From: Cronobacter condimenti 1330
GTDB lineage: Bacteria; Pseudomonadota; Gammaproteobacteria; Enterobacterales; Enterobacteriaceae
NCBI RefSeq assembly: GCF_001277255.1
Contig: NZ_CP012264.1
Span: forward strand, 1,984,001-2,048,000
Length of the DNA stretch: 64,000 bases
Reading direction: 5' to 3'
Part shown: positions 17,930 to 27,085 of the stretch, piece by piece
Layout: every line of letters starts with the position of its first letter
Numbering within the stretch: the stretch's first letter is position 1
Position numbers and translations under genes: made by a program
Notes under the pieces: model-generated
Told to the model about the DNA's origin: nothing
What the model saw: the letters and a program-made list of their open reading frames with translations, nothing else
Databases searched by the model: none

Positions 17930-18886
17930 TTAGTCGTCGTCGTCCTCTTCATCATCCAGTTCGACGGTGCTCTGGAAATCATCGGGTTTGATGACCAGCA
18001 AATCGCAGCGTAGATGGTCGATGACCTGTTCCGCGGTATTGCCGAGAAACGCAGCGGAAAGGCCGGTACGCCCGATAGTGCCGAGCACCACGATCCCGGC
18101 CTGCAAATGCTCGGCGAGATCGGGGATCACTTCTTCAGGCAGCCCTTTTTCAACGTGCGTCATGCGCTCGCTGATGCTGAATTTCTGGCGCAGCGCTTTC
18201 ATCGCCAGCAGATGCTGTCCGCGAATGGCGTCGTTATATACGCTCGGGTCGAAATCAGGAAGTTCGATAGCAATGTTAATAGGCGTCGCCGGGTAAGCGC
18301 CGACCAGATGGACTTCGGTATGGTTAACCTGTTCGGCCAGGTGCAGCGTTTCGCGCACCAGCTTTTCGTTAAGGCCGGTGTGGTAGGGTTCTTCGCTGGC
18401 GAGATTCACCGCGACGACCGCTTTACCGCCTTCCGGCCACGGCTGGTCTTTCACCATCCAGACCGGGCACGAACATTTACGCAGCAGATGCCAGTCGGTC
18501 GGTGTGAAAATGACCGATTCCAGACGCTCGTGCTGGTGCGTCATTTTCAGCAGCAGATCGTGGCCGCCGCTTATCACTTCCTGAATGATGGCTTCAAAGG
18601 GACGGTTGTGCCAGACCACTTTGATGTCGATGGGAACGCCCGCGTCGATATAGTATTTCGCCTGCTCGCGTATCCATGCGGTGCGCTGGCTGATAACCCC
18701 CTGACGCATGGCGGTGCGCTCGTCGGGCGACAGAAGGGTGGTCATTTCATAGGAGAAGTCATAAATCGGCAGAAAGGCTTTGATTCGCCCGCCGATTCGC
18801 TGGTGTAGATAAACTGCTCGCCGTAAAGCCGGTTGGTCATCCTGATTGGGGTCGATGGCCACCAGCATGTTTTGATACCTTGCCAT
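17930..18886 (-). CDS. uspE: Universal stress protein UspE
   Basis: A 318-aa protein (E. coli UspE 316 aa) of two tandem Usp domains. MARYQNMLVAIDPNQDDQPAL opens domain 1; the second ends with GIVVLGTIGRTGLSAAFLGNTAEQVIDHLRCDLLVI, carrying the G-x2-G-x9-G(S/T)-like nucleotide loop. Cytosolic; in E. coli linked to DNA-damage resistance and motility/aggregation in stationary phase. The extreme acidic tail (VELDDEEDDDD) is notable. Next to fnr, the conserved order in Enterobacteriaceae. Confidence 0.96.
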   Translation of the reverse strand: MARYQNMLVAIDPNQDDQPALRRAVYLHQRIGGRIKAFLPIYDFSYEMTTLLSPDERTAMRQGVISQRTAWIREQAKYYIDAGVPIDIKVVWHNRPFEAIIQEVISGGHDLLLKMTHQHERLESVIFTPTDWHLLRKCSCPVWMVKDQPWPEGGKAVVAVNLASEEPYHTGLNEKLVRETLHLAEQVNHTEVHLVGAYPATPINIAIELPDFDPSVYNDAIRGQHLLAMKALRQKFSISERMTHVEKGLPEEVIPDLAEHLQAGIVVLGTIGRTGLSAAFLGNTAEQVIDHLRCDLLVIKPDDFQSTVELDDEEDDDD

Positions 18887-19022
18887 ACAGGGTCTCCTTA
18901 CAACTGCTTACCCACAGTTTGTCGTTTAAGAGTAACCCATAAGATGTGAATGAAACAGGAGAGAATTCCCAGCCGGATCAATAAATCAGCAAAATTTATC
19001 GATCCGGCCGGCGAGGAAAAGC

Positions 19023-19775
19023 TTATGCGACGTTGCGGGATTGACCGGCGAGTTCCGCCAGGATTTCGTGGTTTTCGATGGTGATATATTTGCCTTTAAC
19101 CGCGAGCATTCCGCTCTTCTGGAAGCGGCCCAGCAGGCGGCTAATGGTTTCCACGGTCAGGCCGAGGTAGTTACCGATATCACCACGGGTCATCGTCAGT
19201 CGAAACTCACGCGGCGAGAAGCCACGCTCTGCGAAACGACGCGAGAGGTTATAGATAAAGGCGGCGAGGCGCTCTTCCGCATTCTTTTTGGAGAGCAGCA
19301 AGATCATATCCTGGTCGCCTTTAATTTCGCCGCTCATCAGACGCATCATCTGCTGACGCAGGCTCGGCATTTTGCCGGAGAGGTCGTCTAAGGTTTCAAA
19401 CGGGATCTCACAGACCATTGAGGTTTCGAGCGCCTGAGCGAAGCTTGGGTGATGCGCAGTGCCGATAGCGTCAAAGCCGACCAGATCGCCTGCGAGGTGA
19501 AAGCCAGTTATCTGCTCATCGCCTTGTTCAGTGATGGTGTAGCTTTTGATGGTGCCGGAACGGATAGCGTACAGCGATTTTAATTCATCGCCCGCTTTAA
19601 ACAGCGTCTGCCCTTTCTGGATGGGCTTTTTGCGCTCGATAATATTATCGAGCTGATCAAGCTCATGCTCATTCAGAGTAAAAGGGATACACAACTGGCT
19701 GATACTGCAATCCTGGCAATGGATGGCACAACCGCCAGACTGAATGCGTCGTATAATTCGCTTTTCCGGGATCAT
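19023..19775 (-). CDS. fnr: Anaerobic global regulator FNR
   Basis: A 250-aa CRP/FNR-family regulator, the same length as E. coli FNR. The oxygen-sensing cysteines are all present: Cys20, Cys23 and Cys29 in CAIHCQDCSISQLC and Cys122 in SMVCEIPFE. The recognition helix block TVETISRLLGRFQKSG is intact. The ATG at 19775 (MIPEKRIIRR) matches the standard start; an in-frame TTG four codons upstream has a closer AAGG but is not the E. coli start. An FNR box overlaps the promoter, implying autoregulation. Confidence 0.98.
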   Translation of the reverse strand: MIPEKRIIRRIQSGGCAIHCQDCSISQLCIPFTLNEHELDQLDNIIERKKPIQKGQTLFKAGDELKSLYAIRSGTIKSYTITEQGDEQITGFHLAGDLVGFDAIGTAHHPSFAQALETSMVCEIPFETLDDLSGKMPSLRQQMMRLMSGEIKGDQDMILLLSKKNAEERLAAFIYNLSRRFAERGFSPREFRLTMTRGDIGNYLGLTVETISRLLGRFQKSGMLAVKGKYITIENHEILAELAGQSRNVA

Positions 19776-19794
19776 AAGTTCGCTCAAGCCTTAA

Positions 19795-19808
19795 TTGATA
19801 TTGGTCAA
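19795..19808. promoter_or_regulatory. FNR box upstream of fnr
   Basis: TTGATATTGGTCAA matches the FNR consensus TTGAT-N4-ATCAA with one mismatch. It lies about 20 bp upstream of the fnr start codon, where E. coli fnr carries its negative autoregulatory site. Confidence 0.8.
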
Positions 19809-19952
19809 TTTTAACATCTTTTGACCGTACAGGTAAATCCGGCTAATGCGCAATAAGAGAAAAGATCCTGGTTTAAATCTGGCGTTTAATGCCATCCGAC
19901 TGAAATGCGTCGTATTTAATAATTGCTGAAAAATATTATTTCAGGGGCTGAA

Positions 19953-20468
19953 TTAAATTAGCAAATAACCTTCGTGACGTAAAAGCCACTCTTTTCGCGC
20001 AACGCCGCCCGCATAACCGGTTAATGTGCCGTTTCGCCCGATAACCCGATGGCATGGCACCACAATACTGATAGGGTTGGACCCGTTCGCCGCGCCGACG
20101 GCTCGCGCAGCGCCTGGACGACCAAGACGCTGCGCCATCTCGCCGTAATGCATCACCTGGCCGCAAGGAATAGTGCGCAGCATTTGCCATACTTCGCGCT
20201 GAAAAGGCGTTCCCGACGTCGCAGTGGGGAGGTCATTAATGACCGCAAGTTCGCCTTCAAACCACGCCCGTAGCGTGTCACTCAGCCCGCCGGGATTGGC
20301 ACAGCCCACGCGGCGAAAGCCTTCCTGACGATAGTGAATAGCCAGCAGTTGCTCCATGCGATCGCTGTGTTCTTCCCACTCGACGGCTCGCAGGCGCGCC
20401 TGTTCGTCGGCAATGACCCAGAGCGGCCCAAGCGGCGTGTCGATTTTATCTTCCAGTAAAGTCAGCAT
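19953..20468 (-). CDS. ogt: Methylated-DNA--protein-cysteine methyltransferase Ogt
   Basis: A 171-aa suicide repair enzyme equal in length to E. coli Ogt. It removes O6-alkyl groups from guanine onto its own cysteine. The active-site block VVPCHRVIGRNG and the GRPGAARAVGAANGSNP helix-turn-helix region are present. The ATG at 20468 (MLTLLEDKIDTPLGPLW) has GGAGAA upstream and fits the family start; an upstream in-frame extension is not conserved. Constitutive in E. coli (contrast with adaptive Ada). Confidence 0.96.
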   Translation of the reverse strand: MLTLLEDKIDTPLGPLWVIADEQARLRAVEWEEHSDRMEQLLAIHYRQEGFRRVGCANPGGLSDTLRAWFEGELAVINDLPTATSGTPFQREVWQMLRTIPCGQVMHYGEMAQRLGRPGAARAVGAANGSNPISIVVPCHRVIGRNGTLTGYAGGVARKEWLLRHEGYLLI

Positions 20469-20691
20469 TGGCGTTCTCCTTGTTAAGGCGTCAAAAATAG
20501 CATGGCGCTCACGCACTCACCATACCGCCACAGGAGGAGTAAAGGAGGGAAAAAACAGGCATTCCATTGCCCTGAGCGGCCAGAGCCGCGCGCGTGAGTC
20601 ATCATGAGCGCCAAAGAAAGGGATAAAACGCCTGCGCTGTGCCGCCTGCGTTTCCAGATAAAACAAAGCGAACTTTCTTTTTTCTGGAAAA

Positions 20692-20787
20692 TAAAAAATA
20701 GAGCCTGAAGACATCGTATTCAGGCTCTACAGTACACACAGCAGCGCTTCCAGGCTTTGTACCGCCTTTATTTTTCCTTAACATGCG
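20692..20787 (-). ncRNA. mcaS: Small RNA McaS
   Basis: Minus-strand transcript of about 96 nt. Its 3' half contains GCTGCTGTGTGTACTGTAGAG, then an 11-bp terminator stem (TAGAGCCTGAA/TTCAGGCTCTA) and TTTTTTATTTT, closely matching the 3' half of E. coli McaS, which lies at the same place, upstream of smrA/ydaL. A TATATT -10 at 20795-20800 gives a start near 20787. The 5' half diverges from E. coli. McaS is an Hfq-dependent sRNA that represses csgD, activates flhD and pgaA, and titrates CsrA. Exact ends are estimated. Confidence 0.8.
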
Positions 20788-20833
20788 GATAAGAAATATA
20801 TAGCAACATAAATGCACATTGTCACAGCGAAGG

Positions 20834-20849
20834 GGTGATTTCATTCACA
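20834..20849 (-). promoter_or_regulatory. CRP-cAMP site upstream of mcaS
   Basis: The minus strand reads TGTGAATGAAATCACC, one base from the symmetric CRP consensus TGTGA-N6-TCACA. Centred about 54-60 bp upstream of the predicted mcaS start, it suits class I activation. E. coli mcaS is CRP-activated. Confidence 0.75.
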
Positions 20850-21077
20850 TATATTTAACAAGAAGCATTAGGGAAACTGAATAATGTGATCCCGCATCAC
20901 CCCGTATAACCCCTTCGGGTGAGCCTTGATCCATAACGTCATTCTCTGCTATTCCCGTTTCGCTTTAATGCCCCTTCGTGAAGACCTGATGTAAATATTC
21001 CGCACAATGTTGCGCATTGAGCCATTCTGAAAGGGAAGCTATAGTGTGCGCCCTGACGAAGTCCTGGAGGATTGACC

Positions 21078-21641
21078 GTGAACCCTGACGACAAATCACT
21101 CTTTCTTGACGCCATGGAAGATGTCAAACCCCTGAAGAACGCCGACACGGCGCCGTGGATGAAACCCAAAATTGACCGCACAGCCGCGCGCATTGACACC
21201 CTCCAGCTTGATAACCCGCTGACAACGGGGTTTTTGGATCTTATCCCGCTCGACAAGCCGCTGGAATTCCGCCGTGAAGGGCTACAGCAGGGCGTGCTGG
21301 ATAAACTGCGACTTGGCAAATATACCCAGCAGGCAAGCCTTAACCTGTTGCGCCAGCCGGTCGAGCAGTGCCGCCAGATGCTGTTCGCCTTTGTGCACCA
21401 GGCAAAGCACGACGGACTACGTAATTTGCTCATCATTCATGGCAAAGGGCGGGAGGAAAACGCTCACGCCAACGTTATTCGCAGCTATCTTGCGCGCTGG
21501 CTCACCGAGCTTGATGACGTTCAGGCGTTTTGTACCGCGCTTACCCACCACGGCGGCAACGGCGCCTGTTATGTTGCGCTGAAAAAATCTGCCGAGGCGA
21601 AACTGGAAAACTGGGAACGCCACGCCAAACGCAGCCGTTAG
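21078..21641 (+). CDS. smrA: Smr-domain endonuclease SmrA (YdaL)
   Basis: A 187-aa protein, the same length as E. coli SmrA. N-terminal linker region, then an Smr domain with LLIIHGKGRE (about residue 115-125), the nicking-endonuclease motif of this family. Start choice: GTG at 21078 with GGAGG 7 nt upstream gives MNPDDKSLFLDAMEDV, matching E. coli; a TTG at 21072 is too close to the Shine-Dalgarno. In E. coli SmrA has DNA nicking activity in vitro; the biological role is unclear. Confidence 0.93.
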   Translation: MNPDDKSLFLDAMEDVKPLKNADTAPWMKPKIDRTAARIDTLQLDNPLTTGFLDLIPLDKPLEFRREGLQQGVLDKLRLGKYTQQASLNLLRQPVEQCRQMLFAFVHQAKHDGLRNLLIIHGKGREENAHANVIRSYLARWLTELDDVQAFCTALTHHGGNGACYVALKKSAEAKLENWERHAKRSR

Positions 21642-21646
21642 CCTTC

Positions 21647-21667
21647 ACCGGGCGTTCACCGCCCGGT
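21647..21667. terminator. Hairpin 3' of smrA
   Basis: Perfect 8-bp stem ACCGGGCG/CGCCCGGT with a 5-nt loop, 6 bp after the smrA stop. No U-tract; REP-like or a factor-dependent 3' end. Confidence 0.45.
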
Positions 21668-21839
21668 TATCAGCCTGCTTCTCGCCTCACGCGATTGCGG
21701 TTTCCGCTATCTTTAGTGGGTACGCACCGTTGTATCAGACAGGTTTCATATGAAAATGATTCGTCCTTTATTCATATAAAAACCGGATTAAACAGTGTTA
21801 GCATGAGCCGCTTATGTGGTAATGACTTTATGAGGCAGT

Positions 21840-22655
21840 ATGAAAATTCAGCTCATCGCAGTAGATATGGACGGCACCTTTCTTAACGATAATAAGCAGT
21901 ATGATAAAGCGCGGTTCACCACGCAGTACGCCGCGCTAAAAGCGCAGGGGATCCGGTTTGTGGTAGCGAGCGGTAACCAGTATTACCAGCTCATCTCTTT
22001 CTTCCCCGAGATCAAAGACGACATCGCATTTGTCGCCGAAAACGGCGCGCTGGTGTACGACCACGGCGAACGTATTCATCACGGCGAACTGACCCGCGAG
22101 CAATATCATCAGGTCATCACCACACTCTCGGCGCAGGGGGATTTCAACTATGTGGTGTGCGGGCTTGAGAGCGCCTATTACCAGGCGGGCGCGCCGGAGG
22201 CGTTCATCAGCCTGATGTCCAAACACTATCATCGCCTGAAGCCGGTGGACGATCTGTTCGCTATTGATGACATCATTTTTAAATTCTCGCTCAACCTGCC
22301 CGATGATCAGATCCCGGCGCTGATTGAAAACCTGCATAACGAACTGGAAGGTGTTGTGAAGCCGGTTACCAGCGGCTATGGGTTTGTTGATCTCATCATT
22401 CCCGGCTCACACAAGGCGAGCGGTCTTGAACGTCTGATGGCGCGCTGGGAGATCGGGCCGGAGGCGTGCGTGGCGGTGGGCGACAGCGCTAACGATCTCG
22501 AAATGCTGCGTCTTGCGAAATATTCCTTTGCGATGGCTAACGCGGCGGCGCAAGTGAAAGAGACAGCGCGTTACGCGACGGGTTCTAACAACGACAGCGG
22601 CGCGCTTGAGGTGATTGACGCTGTACTCAACGGCGACAGCCCGTTTAACCGCTAA
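21840..22655 (+). CDS. Cof-type HAD phosphatase, YbiV/SupH-like sugar phosphatase
   Basis: A 271-aa cytosolic HAD-superfamily hydrolase of the Cof (IIB cap) type. VDMDGTFL gives the nucleophile Asp9 and acid/base Asp11; VASGN is motif II; Lys in the SHKASGL region is motif III; GDSANDLEML is motif IV. SGNQYYQLISFFPE and KHYHRLKPV strongly resemble E. coli YbiV (sugar-phosphate phosphatase, 271 aa). E. coli has ybiV elsewhere, so this may be a relocated ortholog or a paralog. In E. coli dgcM follows smrA; it is not here. Confidence 0.85.
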   Translation: MKIQLIAVDMDGTFLNDNKQYDKARFTTQYAALKAQGIRFVVASGNQYYQLISFFPEIKDDIAFVAENGALVYDHGERIHHGELTREQYHQVITTLSAQGDFNYVVCGLESAYYQAGAPEAFISLMSKHYHRLKPVDDLFAIDDIIFKFSLNLPDDQIPALIENLHNELEGVVKPVTSGYGFVDLIIPGSHKASGLERLMARWEIGPEACVAVGDSANDLEMLRLAKYSFAMANAAAQVKETARYATGSNNDSGALEVIDAVLNGDSPFNR

Positions 22656-22673
22656 TTGCTACTGCGGGATTAT

Positions 22674-22699
22674 CGCCCCTTCGCAGGCACGAAGGGGCG
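22674..22699. terminator. Bidirectional hairpin between HAD and porin genes
   Basis: A perfect 10-bp stem CGCCCCTTCG/CGAAGGGGCG with a 6-nt loop lies in the 53-bp gap between convergent genes. Confidence 0.55.
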
Positions 22700-22708
22700 A
22701 GGGCAGGA

Positions 22709-23896
22709 TCAGAAGAAATATTTAAAGCGCACGCGCGCGCCGTAGCGGTCTTTATCACCCTCGTTGTCGTACTCGCTGTCTTTCAGCGACAGTTGTGACC
22801 AGTACGCGCCAAGGTAGATATTAAAGTTATCCATATCCATCACGTTGGTGAACCCGTAAGAGAGATGCACTGTGTGAATGTCATATTTACCCGGGTATTT
22901 CAGCTGGCCGTCCTCTTCTCCTATGCTCGACACATTAAACTCATCAATATTGTTATGGGCGTAGATATACCCAAGCTCCAGATGGCGCCACAGCACGTTA
23001 GCACCGGCGCTGAAGTCGGTTTCATCGGTTGCATCCATATAGGCGGTATTGATGTTAATCACCGTGCCGTCATCCGGATTGTTCTTCAGGCTATTCCAGG
23101 TAAAGGTTGCGCCATAGCCGGTGCGGTCTGACTGATCCTGAAAGCGTCCCTGTGCGTCGTTATAACCATAGGCATTGCTCACGACGTTGGTTTCCATCGC
23201 CACGGCGGCGGAAACATGGTCATCGCGCCACGCGATCACCGGGCGCATATAGATAACGTTCTTTTTATTTTCCAGCGCGTTGCCGTGGTATGCATCCTCG
23301 GCAAACAGCGTGGTGCCGTCTTTAACCATATTATTCAGCTCGAAATACCAGTTGCCGTATTCGCCGCTGAACTGCACCGCGCCGCCGTTACTGCTGCGCC
23401 CGCGGCCTTCTTTCATCATGTAGACGTAACCAAACCCGTCGCCGTAAATATCGTTCGCGGTGTTGCCGGAGTACTGAATGAAGGTGTCCTGGTTGAGCGG
23501 GAACATGTCGTAGGCTTCAAAACGGCCCACCTTAATCTTCCATGCCTGCGGCTGGCCGAAGTAAAACGCCGCGTCATCCAGATTGGTGTGGCCGGAGAGA
23601 TCTGCCAGCGGCTGCACCGTAAAACCTGCAAAGTTGCCGTTTTTCTCACGGTAACCGTCAACGCCCAGCAGAATACGGCCATTCACGTCCCACTTTTCGT
23701 GGTCGCCTGGCTTCCAGTCTTTATCATCTGACGTGCGAATTGAGGTGAGGTGCCCGGTGCGGCTTGCCGCATCCACGTTAAATTCCACATCGCCGTAGAA
23801 TTTAAGATCGCCCTGCGGCGTATTGACTTTCATTTCCGCCATTGCACAAGGCGCCAGCAGACTTAAGACACAGGGCAGTACCATCATCTTTTTCAT
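22709..23896 (-). CDS. Outer-membrane oligosaccharide porin (RafY-like)
   Basis: A 395-aa outer-membrane protein. The ATG at 23896 begins a signal peptide (MKKMMVLPCVLSLLAPCAMA), followed by KVNTPQGDLKFYGDVEFNVDA and many alternating aromatic/polar strands; it ends in RVRFKYFF, the C-terminal Phe signature of beta-barrel proteins recognised by Bam. It resembles RafY-type carbohydrate porins. Third gene of an operon with a GH51 arabinofuranosidase and a GPH symporter, so it probably admits arabino-oligosaccharides. A hairpin separates it from the arabinosidase gene. Confidence 0.82.
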   Translation of the reverse strand: MKKMMVLPCVLSLLAPCAMAEMKVNTPQGDLKFYGDVEFNVDAASRTGHLTSIRTSDDKDWKPGDHEKWDVNGRILLGVDGYREKNGNFAGFTVQPLADLSGHTNLDDAAFYFGQPQAWKIKVGRFEAYDMFPLNQDTFIQYSGNTANDIYGDGFGYVYMMKEGRGRSSNGGAVQFSGEYGNWYFELNNMVKDGTTLFAEDAYHGNALENKKNVIYMRPVIAWRDDHVSAAVAMETNVVSNAYGYNDAQGRFQDQSDRTGYGATFTWNSLKNNPDDGTVININTAYMDATDETDFSAGANVLWRHLELGYIYAHNNIDEFNVSSIGEEDGQLKYPGKYDIHTVHLSYGFTNVMDMDNFNIYLGAYWSQLSLKDSEYDNEGDKDRYGARVRFKYFF

Positions 23897-23935
23897 GGGG
23901 ACTCTCTTATTGTTTTCAGTTTTCAGGCATACGGT

Positions 23936-23970
23936 GGCCCTGCCGCCGTTCAAAAACGGCGGTTCGGGCC
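23936..23970. repeat. Intercistronic hairpin between arabinosidase and porin genes
   Basis: GGCCC-TG-CCGCCGTT-CAAA-AACGGCGG-TTC-GGGCC: a two-part stem with perfect 8-bp inner arms, in the 114-bp gap within the operon. REP-like; no U-tract. It may stabilise upstream mRNA or set porin expression relative to the enzyme and symporter. Confidence 0.6.
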
Positions 23971-24010
23971 TTTCAGAGGTGATTGGGCGCCAGCGGCGCG
24001 GACGAACTCC

Positions 24011-25531
24011 TTACGCGCGGGCGACCGACAGCGTGATGCGGTTCCAGGTCAGTGGCGCAAGCGTGACCGTATTCTCACGCAGGCTGCCATGCGGGTAATC
24101 GATAATGTCCGGACTCACGCGATTCGGATCGTCAAACGTGTTTTTGGCGTAGAGATCGTCGCTGCGCAGCACTTTGTGTTCTTTCAGGCGACAGTCGCTA
24201 AACGCAGGCAGGTTAATATCCAGCTCAAACGACGTTGTGAAATCGCAGTTCACCGCAAAGAGATAAATCTCCCCGCGCGCCTCGTTGTATACCACCGATG
24301 ACTGCACGCTGCGGGCGTCGCCATATTTGCTGGTAAACGTCGGTACCGGCAGCTGGTGGCGCAGCACCACGCCGTCGCTTACACTCGCGACCATCTCGAA
24401 CGGCCAGAACAGCGTCTGGCAGAGCGCGCCTTTACCAGGTTCCGTGAAAATCGGTGCGATGACATTCACCAGCTGTGCGAGGCTTGCCATTTTCACGCGG
24501 TCGGCATGATTAAGCAGCGAGCAGAGCAGGCCGCCCATGACCAGCGCGTCCAGGAACGAGTAGCGATCTTCCAGCAGCGGCGGGGCGACGCGAAAGCGGT
24601 TCGCCGGATCTTTCATCGGCGCGTCCCACGGATCGCCGCGCAGATACCAGACGTTCCATTCATCAAACGAAATCATCATGTCTTTATTGCTGCGCCGCAC
24701 GGCTTTGGCATAGTTGGCGGTGCTGACAATGGTTTCGATGAAATTGTCCATATTCACAAACGAGGCGAGGAAATCCGTCTCGCTGCCTTCGTTCTCGTAA
24801 TACTGATGGCAGGAGATGAAATCGACGTAGTCGTACAACTCCTCCAGCACGATGCGATCCCACTCCGGGAACGTCGTCATCGCCGAGCTTGAGCTGCCGC
24901 AGGCCACCAGTTGCGCTTGCGGGTCGATGCAGCGCAGAATTTTCGCGGTTTCACGCGCTTTAATCGCATACTCTTTGGCGTTCATCTGCCCGGTCTGCCA
25001 CGGCCCGTCCATTTCATTGCCAAGGCACCACAGGTGGAAGTTATACGGCTCGCGGCGCCCGTGCTGAATGCGCAAATCGCTAAGCGTCGTGCCGCCGGGA
25101 TGGTTACAGTACTCCGCAAAGTAGCCCGCCTCCTGCGGCGTACCGGTGCCGAGATTCACGGCGATCATCGGCTCGACGCCGGTTTTCTCGCACCAGCGCG
25201 CGAACTCATCAATGCCGAACTGGTTAGTTTCTTTGCTGATCCAGGCGTAATCGAGGCGCACAGGACGTTCTTCTTTCGGGCCAATGCTGTCGCGCCAGTT
25301 AAAGCCGGATACATAGTTGCCGCCAGGGTAGCGCACGGTGGTCACGTGCAGCGCTTTTACCAGTTCAATCACATCCTGACGAAAGCCATCTTCATCCGCC
25401 TGCGGGTGTTCTGGCTCGTAAACGCCGGTGTAAACCGCGCGGCCCAGGTGTTCGATAAACGAGCCGAACAGTCGCGGGTCGATGGCGGAAATGACGTTCT
25501 GCGGGTCGAGCGTGAACGATAACGTGGTCAT
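24011..25531 (-). CDS. Alpha-L-arabinofuranosidase, GH51
   Basis: A 506-aa intracellular glycoside hydrolase (no signal peptide) that releases terminal L-arabinofuranose from arabinan or arabinoxylan oligomers. The catalytic acid/base is Glu173 in LWCLGNEMDGPW and the nucleophile Glu291 in SFDEWNVWY, both in the expected TIM-barrel strand ends; a C-terminal beta-sandwich follows. Full length for GH51. It starts 12 bp after the symporter stop, so they are co-transcribed. No arabinose-catabolic genes are adjacent; araBAD is presumably elsewhere. Confidence 0.93.
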   Translation of the reverse strand: MTTLSFTLDPQNVISAIDPRLFGSFIEHLGRAVYTGVYEPEHPQADEDGFRQDVIELVKALHVTTVRYPGGNYVSGFNWRDSIGPKEERPVRLDYAWISKETNQFGIDEFARWCEKTGVEPMIAVNLGTGTPQEAGYFAEYCNHPGGTTLSDLRIQHGRREPYNFHLWCLGNEMDGPWQTGQMNAKEYAIKARETAKILRCIDPQAQLVACGSSSSAMTTFPEWDRIVLEELYDYVDFISCHQYYENEGSETDFLASFVNMDNFIETIVSTANYAKAVRRSNKDMMISFDEWNVWYLRGDPWDAPMKDPANRFRVAPPLLEDRYSFLDALVMGGLLCSLLNHADRVKMASLAQLVNVIAPIFTEPGKGALCQTLFWPFEMVASVSDGVVLRHQLPVPTFTSKYGDARSVQSSVVYNEARGEIYLFAVNCDFTTSFELDINLPAFSDCRLKEHKVLRSDDLYAKNTFDDPNRVSPDIIDYPHGSLRENTVTLAPLTWNRITLSVARA

Positions 25532-25543
25532 AACGTCTCCTTA

Positions 25544-26947
25544 TTAACGAAAGGCGGAATCGCTGGCATATTTCCCGACGCTCAGATCGTCCTGAATTTT
25601 CTGCATCGTCTTTTTGTCCAGCTTGTAGAAAAGGAAAATAGTCGAGGTCAGTACGCCGCCGATGGCCGGAATAAACGTAATCAGCATCATGATGGCCTGT
25701 TGTGTGGCGGGCGTCTGTATGGCGGCTTCCGGCACATAATGGGTGGCAGACAAGACCAGCGCGGTGATAGCGCCGCCGATGGCAAGACTGACTTTCAGCG
25801 CGAACAGGTTGCCGGAGGCGTAAATACCGGACATGCGTTTTTTAAGTTTCCATTCACCGTAATCGTCGGCATCAGCGATAAACGACCAGAATACCGGTAC
25901 CGTGATCGCGCCAATCCAGGCCCGCAGGGTGTTCAAAATAAAGATCAGCATCACATTTTGTGGGTCGACGAAATAAATAAGGACTGAGATCGCCGCCGTA
26001 ATAAAACCTACCGAGATATACAGTTTCACCTTGCAAATATAACGGGTGACGAAACTGGTCGCGAGATTTCCGAGAACACAGGCCACCACGCCAATACTGA
26101 TAAACAGCGTGGTCATGGTGTTATCGAGATGCATTAAATATTTGGTGAAATAGATAGTCGCGCCGCCGCAGACAAAGGCGGGAATACAGCCAATAAACAT
26201 CCCGGCGACGACCATTAACCACTGGTCGTTTTTAAAGGCCGAGCGGAAATTACGGACGATATTTTCCTGTTTTTCTCGCTGCGGCAAAATGCGCTCGCGG
26301 GTATTAAAAAAGCACAGTAAAAACAGGCACAGGCCAATCACGGAGAACATGGCGTTTGTAATAAAAAAGCCTTTCTGCTGGTTGCCGCCACCAAGATAAT
26401 CCACCAGCGGCAGCAGGGTCAGCGAGCAGAGCAGCACAGCGCTGTTGGCCATCGTGAAGCGGTAGGACTGGCAGGCCACGCGGTCTACCGGGTTTGCGGT
26501 AATCACGCTGCCAAGCGAGCAATAAGGAATATTCACGGTGCTGTAAAGTACCGACAGCAGCAAATAGGTCACGAAGGCGTAAATCTCTTTCGCGCCGGTG
26601 CCTAATTCAGGCGTATAAAAAGCAAAAATACAGATGGTACAAAACGGCACGCAGCCGTAGAGGATCCACGGGCGGAAACGACCGTGACGGGTAGGATAAC
26701 GGTCAGCGAGCGCGCCAATGACCGGGTCGATAAACGCATCAAGCAGACGCACCACTAAAAACATGGTGGCAATCAGCGCCGCGTTTAATCCAAATATATC
26801 GGTATAAAACCAGGTTAAAAACATGGTTACCGGGCCCCAACTCATATTGCAGGCCGCATCACCAAAACCGAAACCTAATTTCTCCCTGACCGTCAGCCGG
26901 TCCTGGGCAGGAGCCACTTTATCCAGCACTGCTGATTGCTGCACCAT
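25544..26947 (-). CDS. GPH-family glycoside:cation symporter (MelB/XynP/YicJ type)
   Basis: A 467-aa inner-membrane transporter with 12 predicted membrane segments of the glycoside-pentoside-hexuronide family. KLGFGFGDAACNMSW and VVRLLDAFIDPVIGALADR are the family hallmarks, the latter holding the cation-site Asp residues. First gene of the symporter-GH51-porin operon, so its substrate is likely arabinosides or short arabino-oligosaccharides. ATG at 26947 is preceded by GAGG. Control region upstream contains inverted repeats. Confidence 0.88.
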   Translation of the reverse strand: MVQQSAVLDKVAPAQDRLTVREKLGFGFGDAACNMSWGPVTMFLTWFYTDIFGLNAALIATMFLVVRLLDAFIDPVIGALADRYPTRHGRFRPWILYGCVPFCTICIFAFYTPELGTGAKEIYAFVTYLLLSVLYSTVNIPYCSLGSVITANPVDRVACQSYRFTMANSAVLLCSLTLLPLVDYLGGGNQQKGFFITNAMFSVIGLCLFLLCFFNTRERILPQREKQENIVRNFRSAFKNDQWLMVVAGMFIGCIPAFVCGGATIYFTKYLMHLDNTMTTLFISIGVVACVLGNLATSFVTRYICKVKLYISVGFITAAISVLIYFVDPQNVMLIFILNTLRAWIGAITVPVFWSFIADADDYGEWKLKKRMSGIYASGNLFALKVSLAIGGAITALVLSATHYVPEAAIQTPATQQAIMMLITFIPAIGGVLTSTIFLFYKLDKKTMQKIQDDLSVGKYASDSAFR

Positions 26948-27085
26948 GATAAACCTCGTTGAATGAATAACCTGAAAGCCAGGGTGAGCATAAGGTAGCG
27001 GAGGAATACCCGGTGCGATGTGGCGCGCTTTTTATATTTTATAAATGCCGCATCTCATCCATATAAATGACAAAAAATTACATAC

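Noticed and set aside
20602..20844. 80-codon frame on the minus strand upstream of ogt
   Set aside because: It overlaps the McaS transcript, its promoter and its terminator; the translation resembles nothing.
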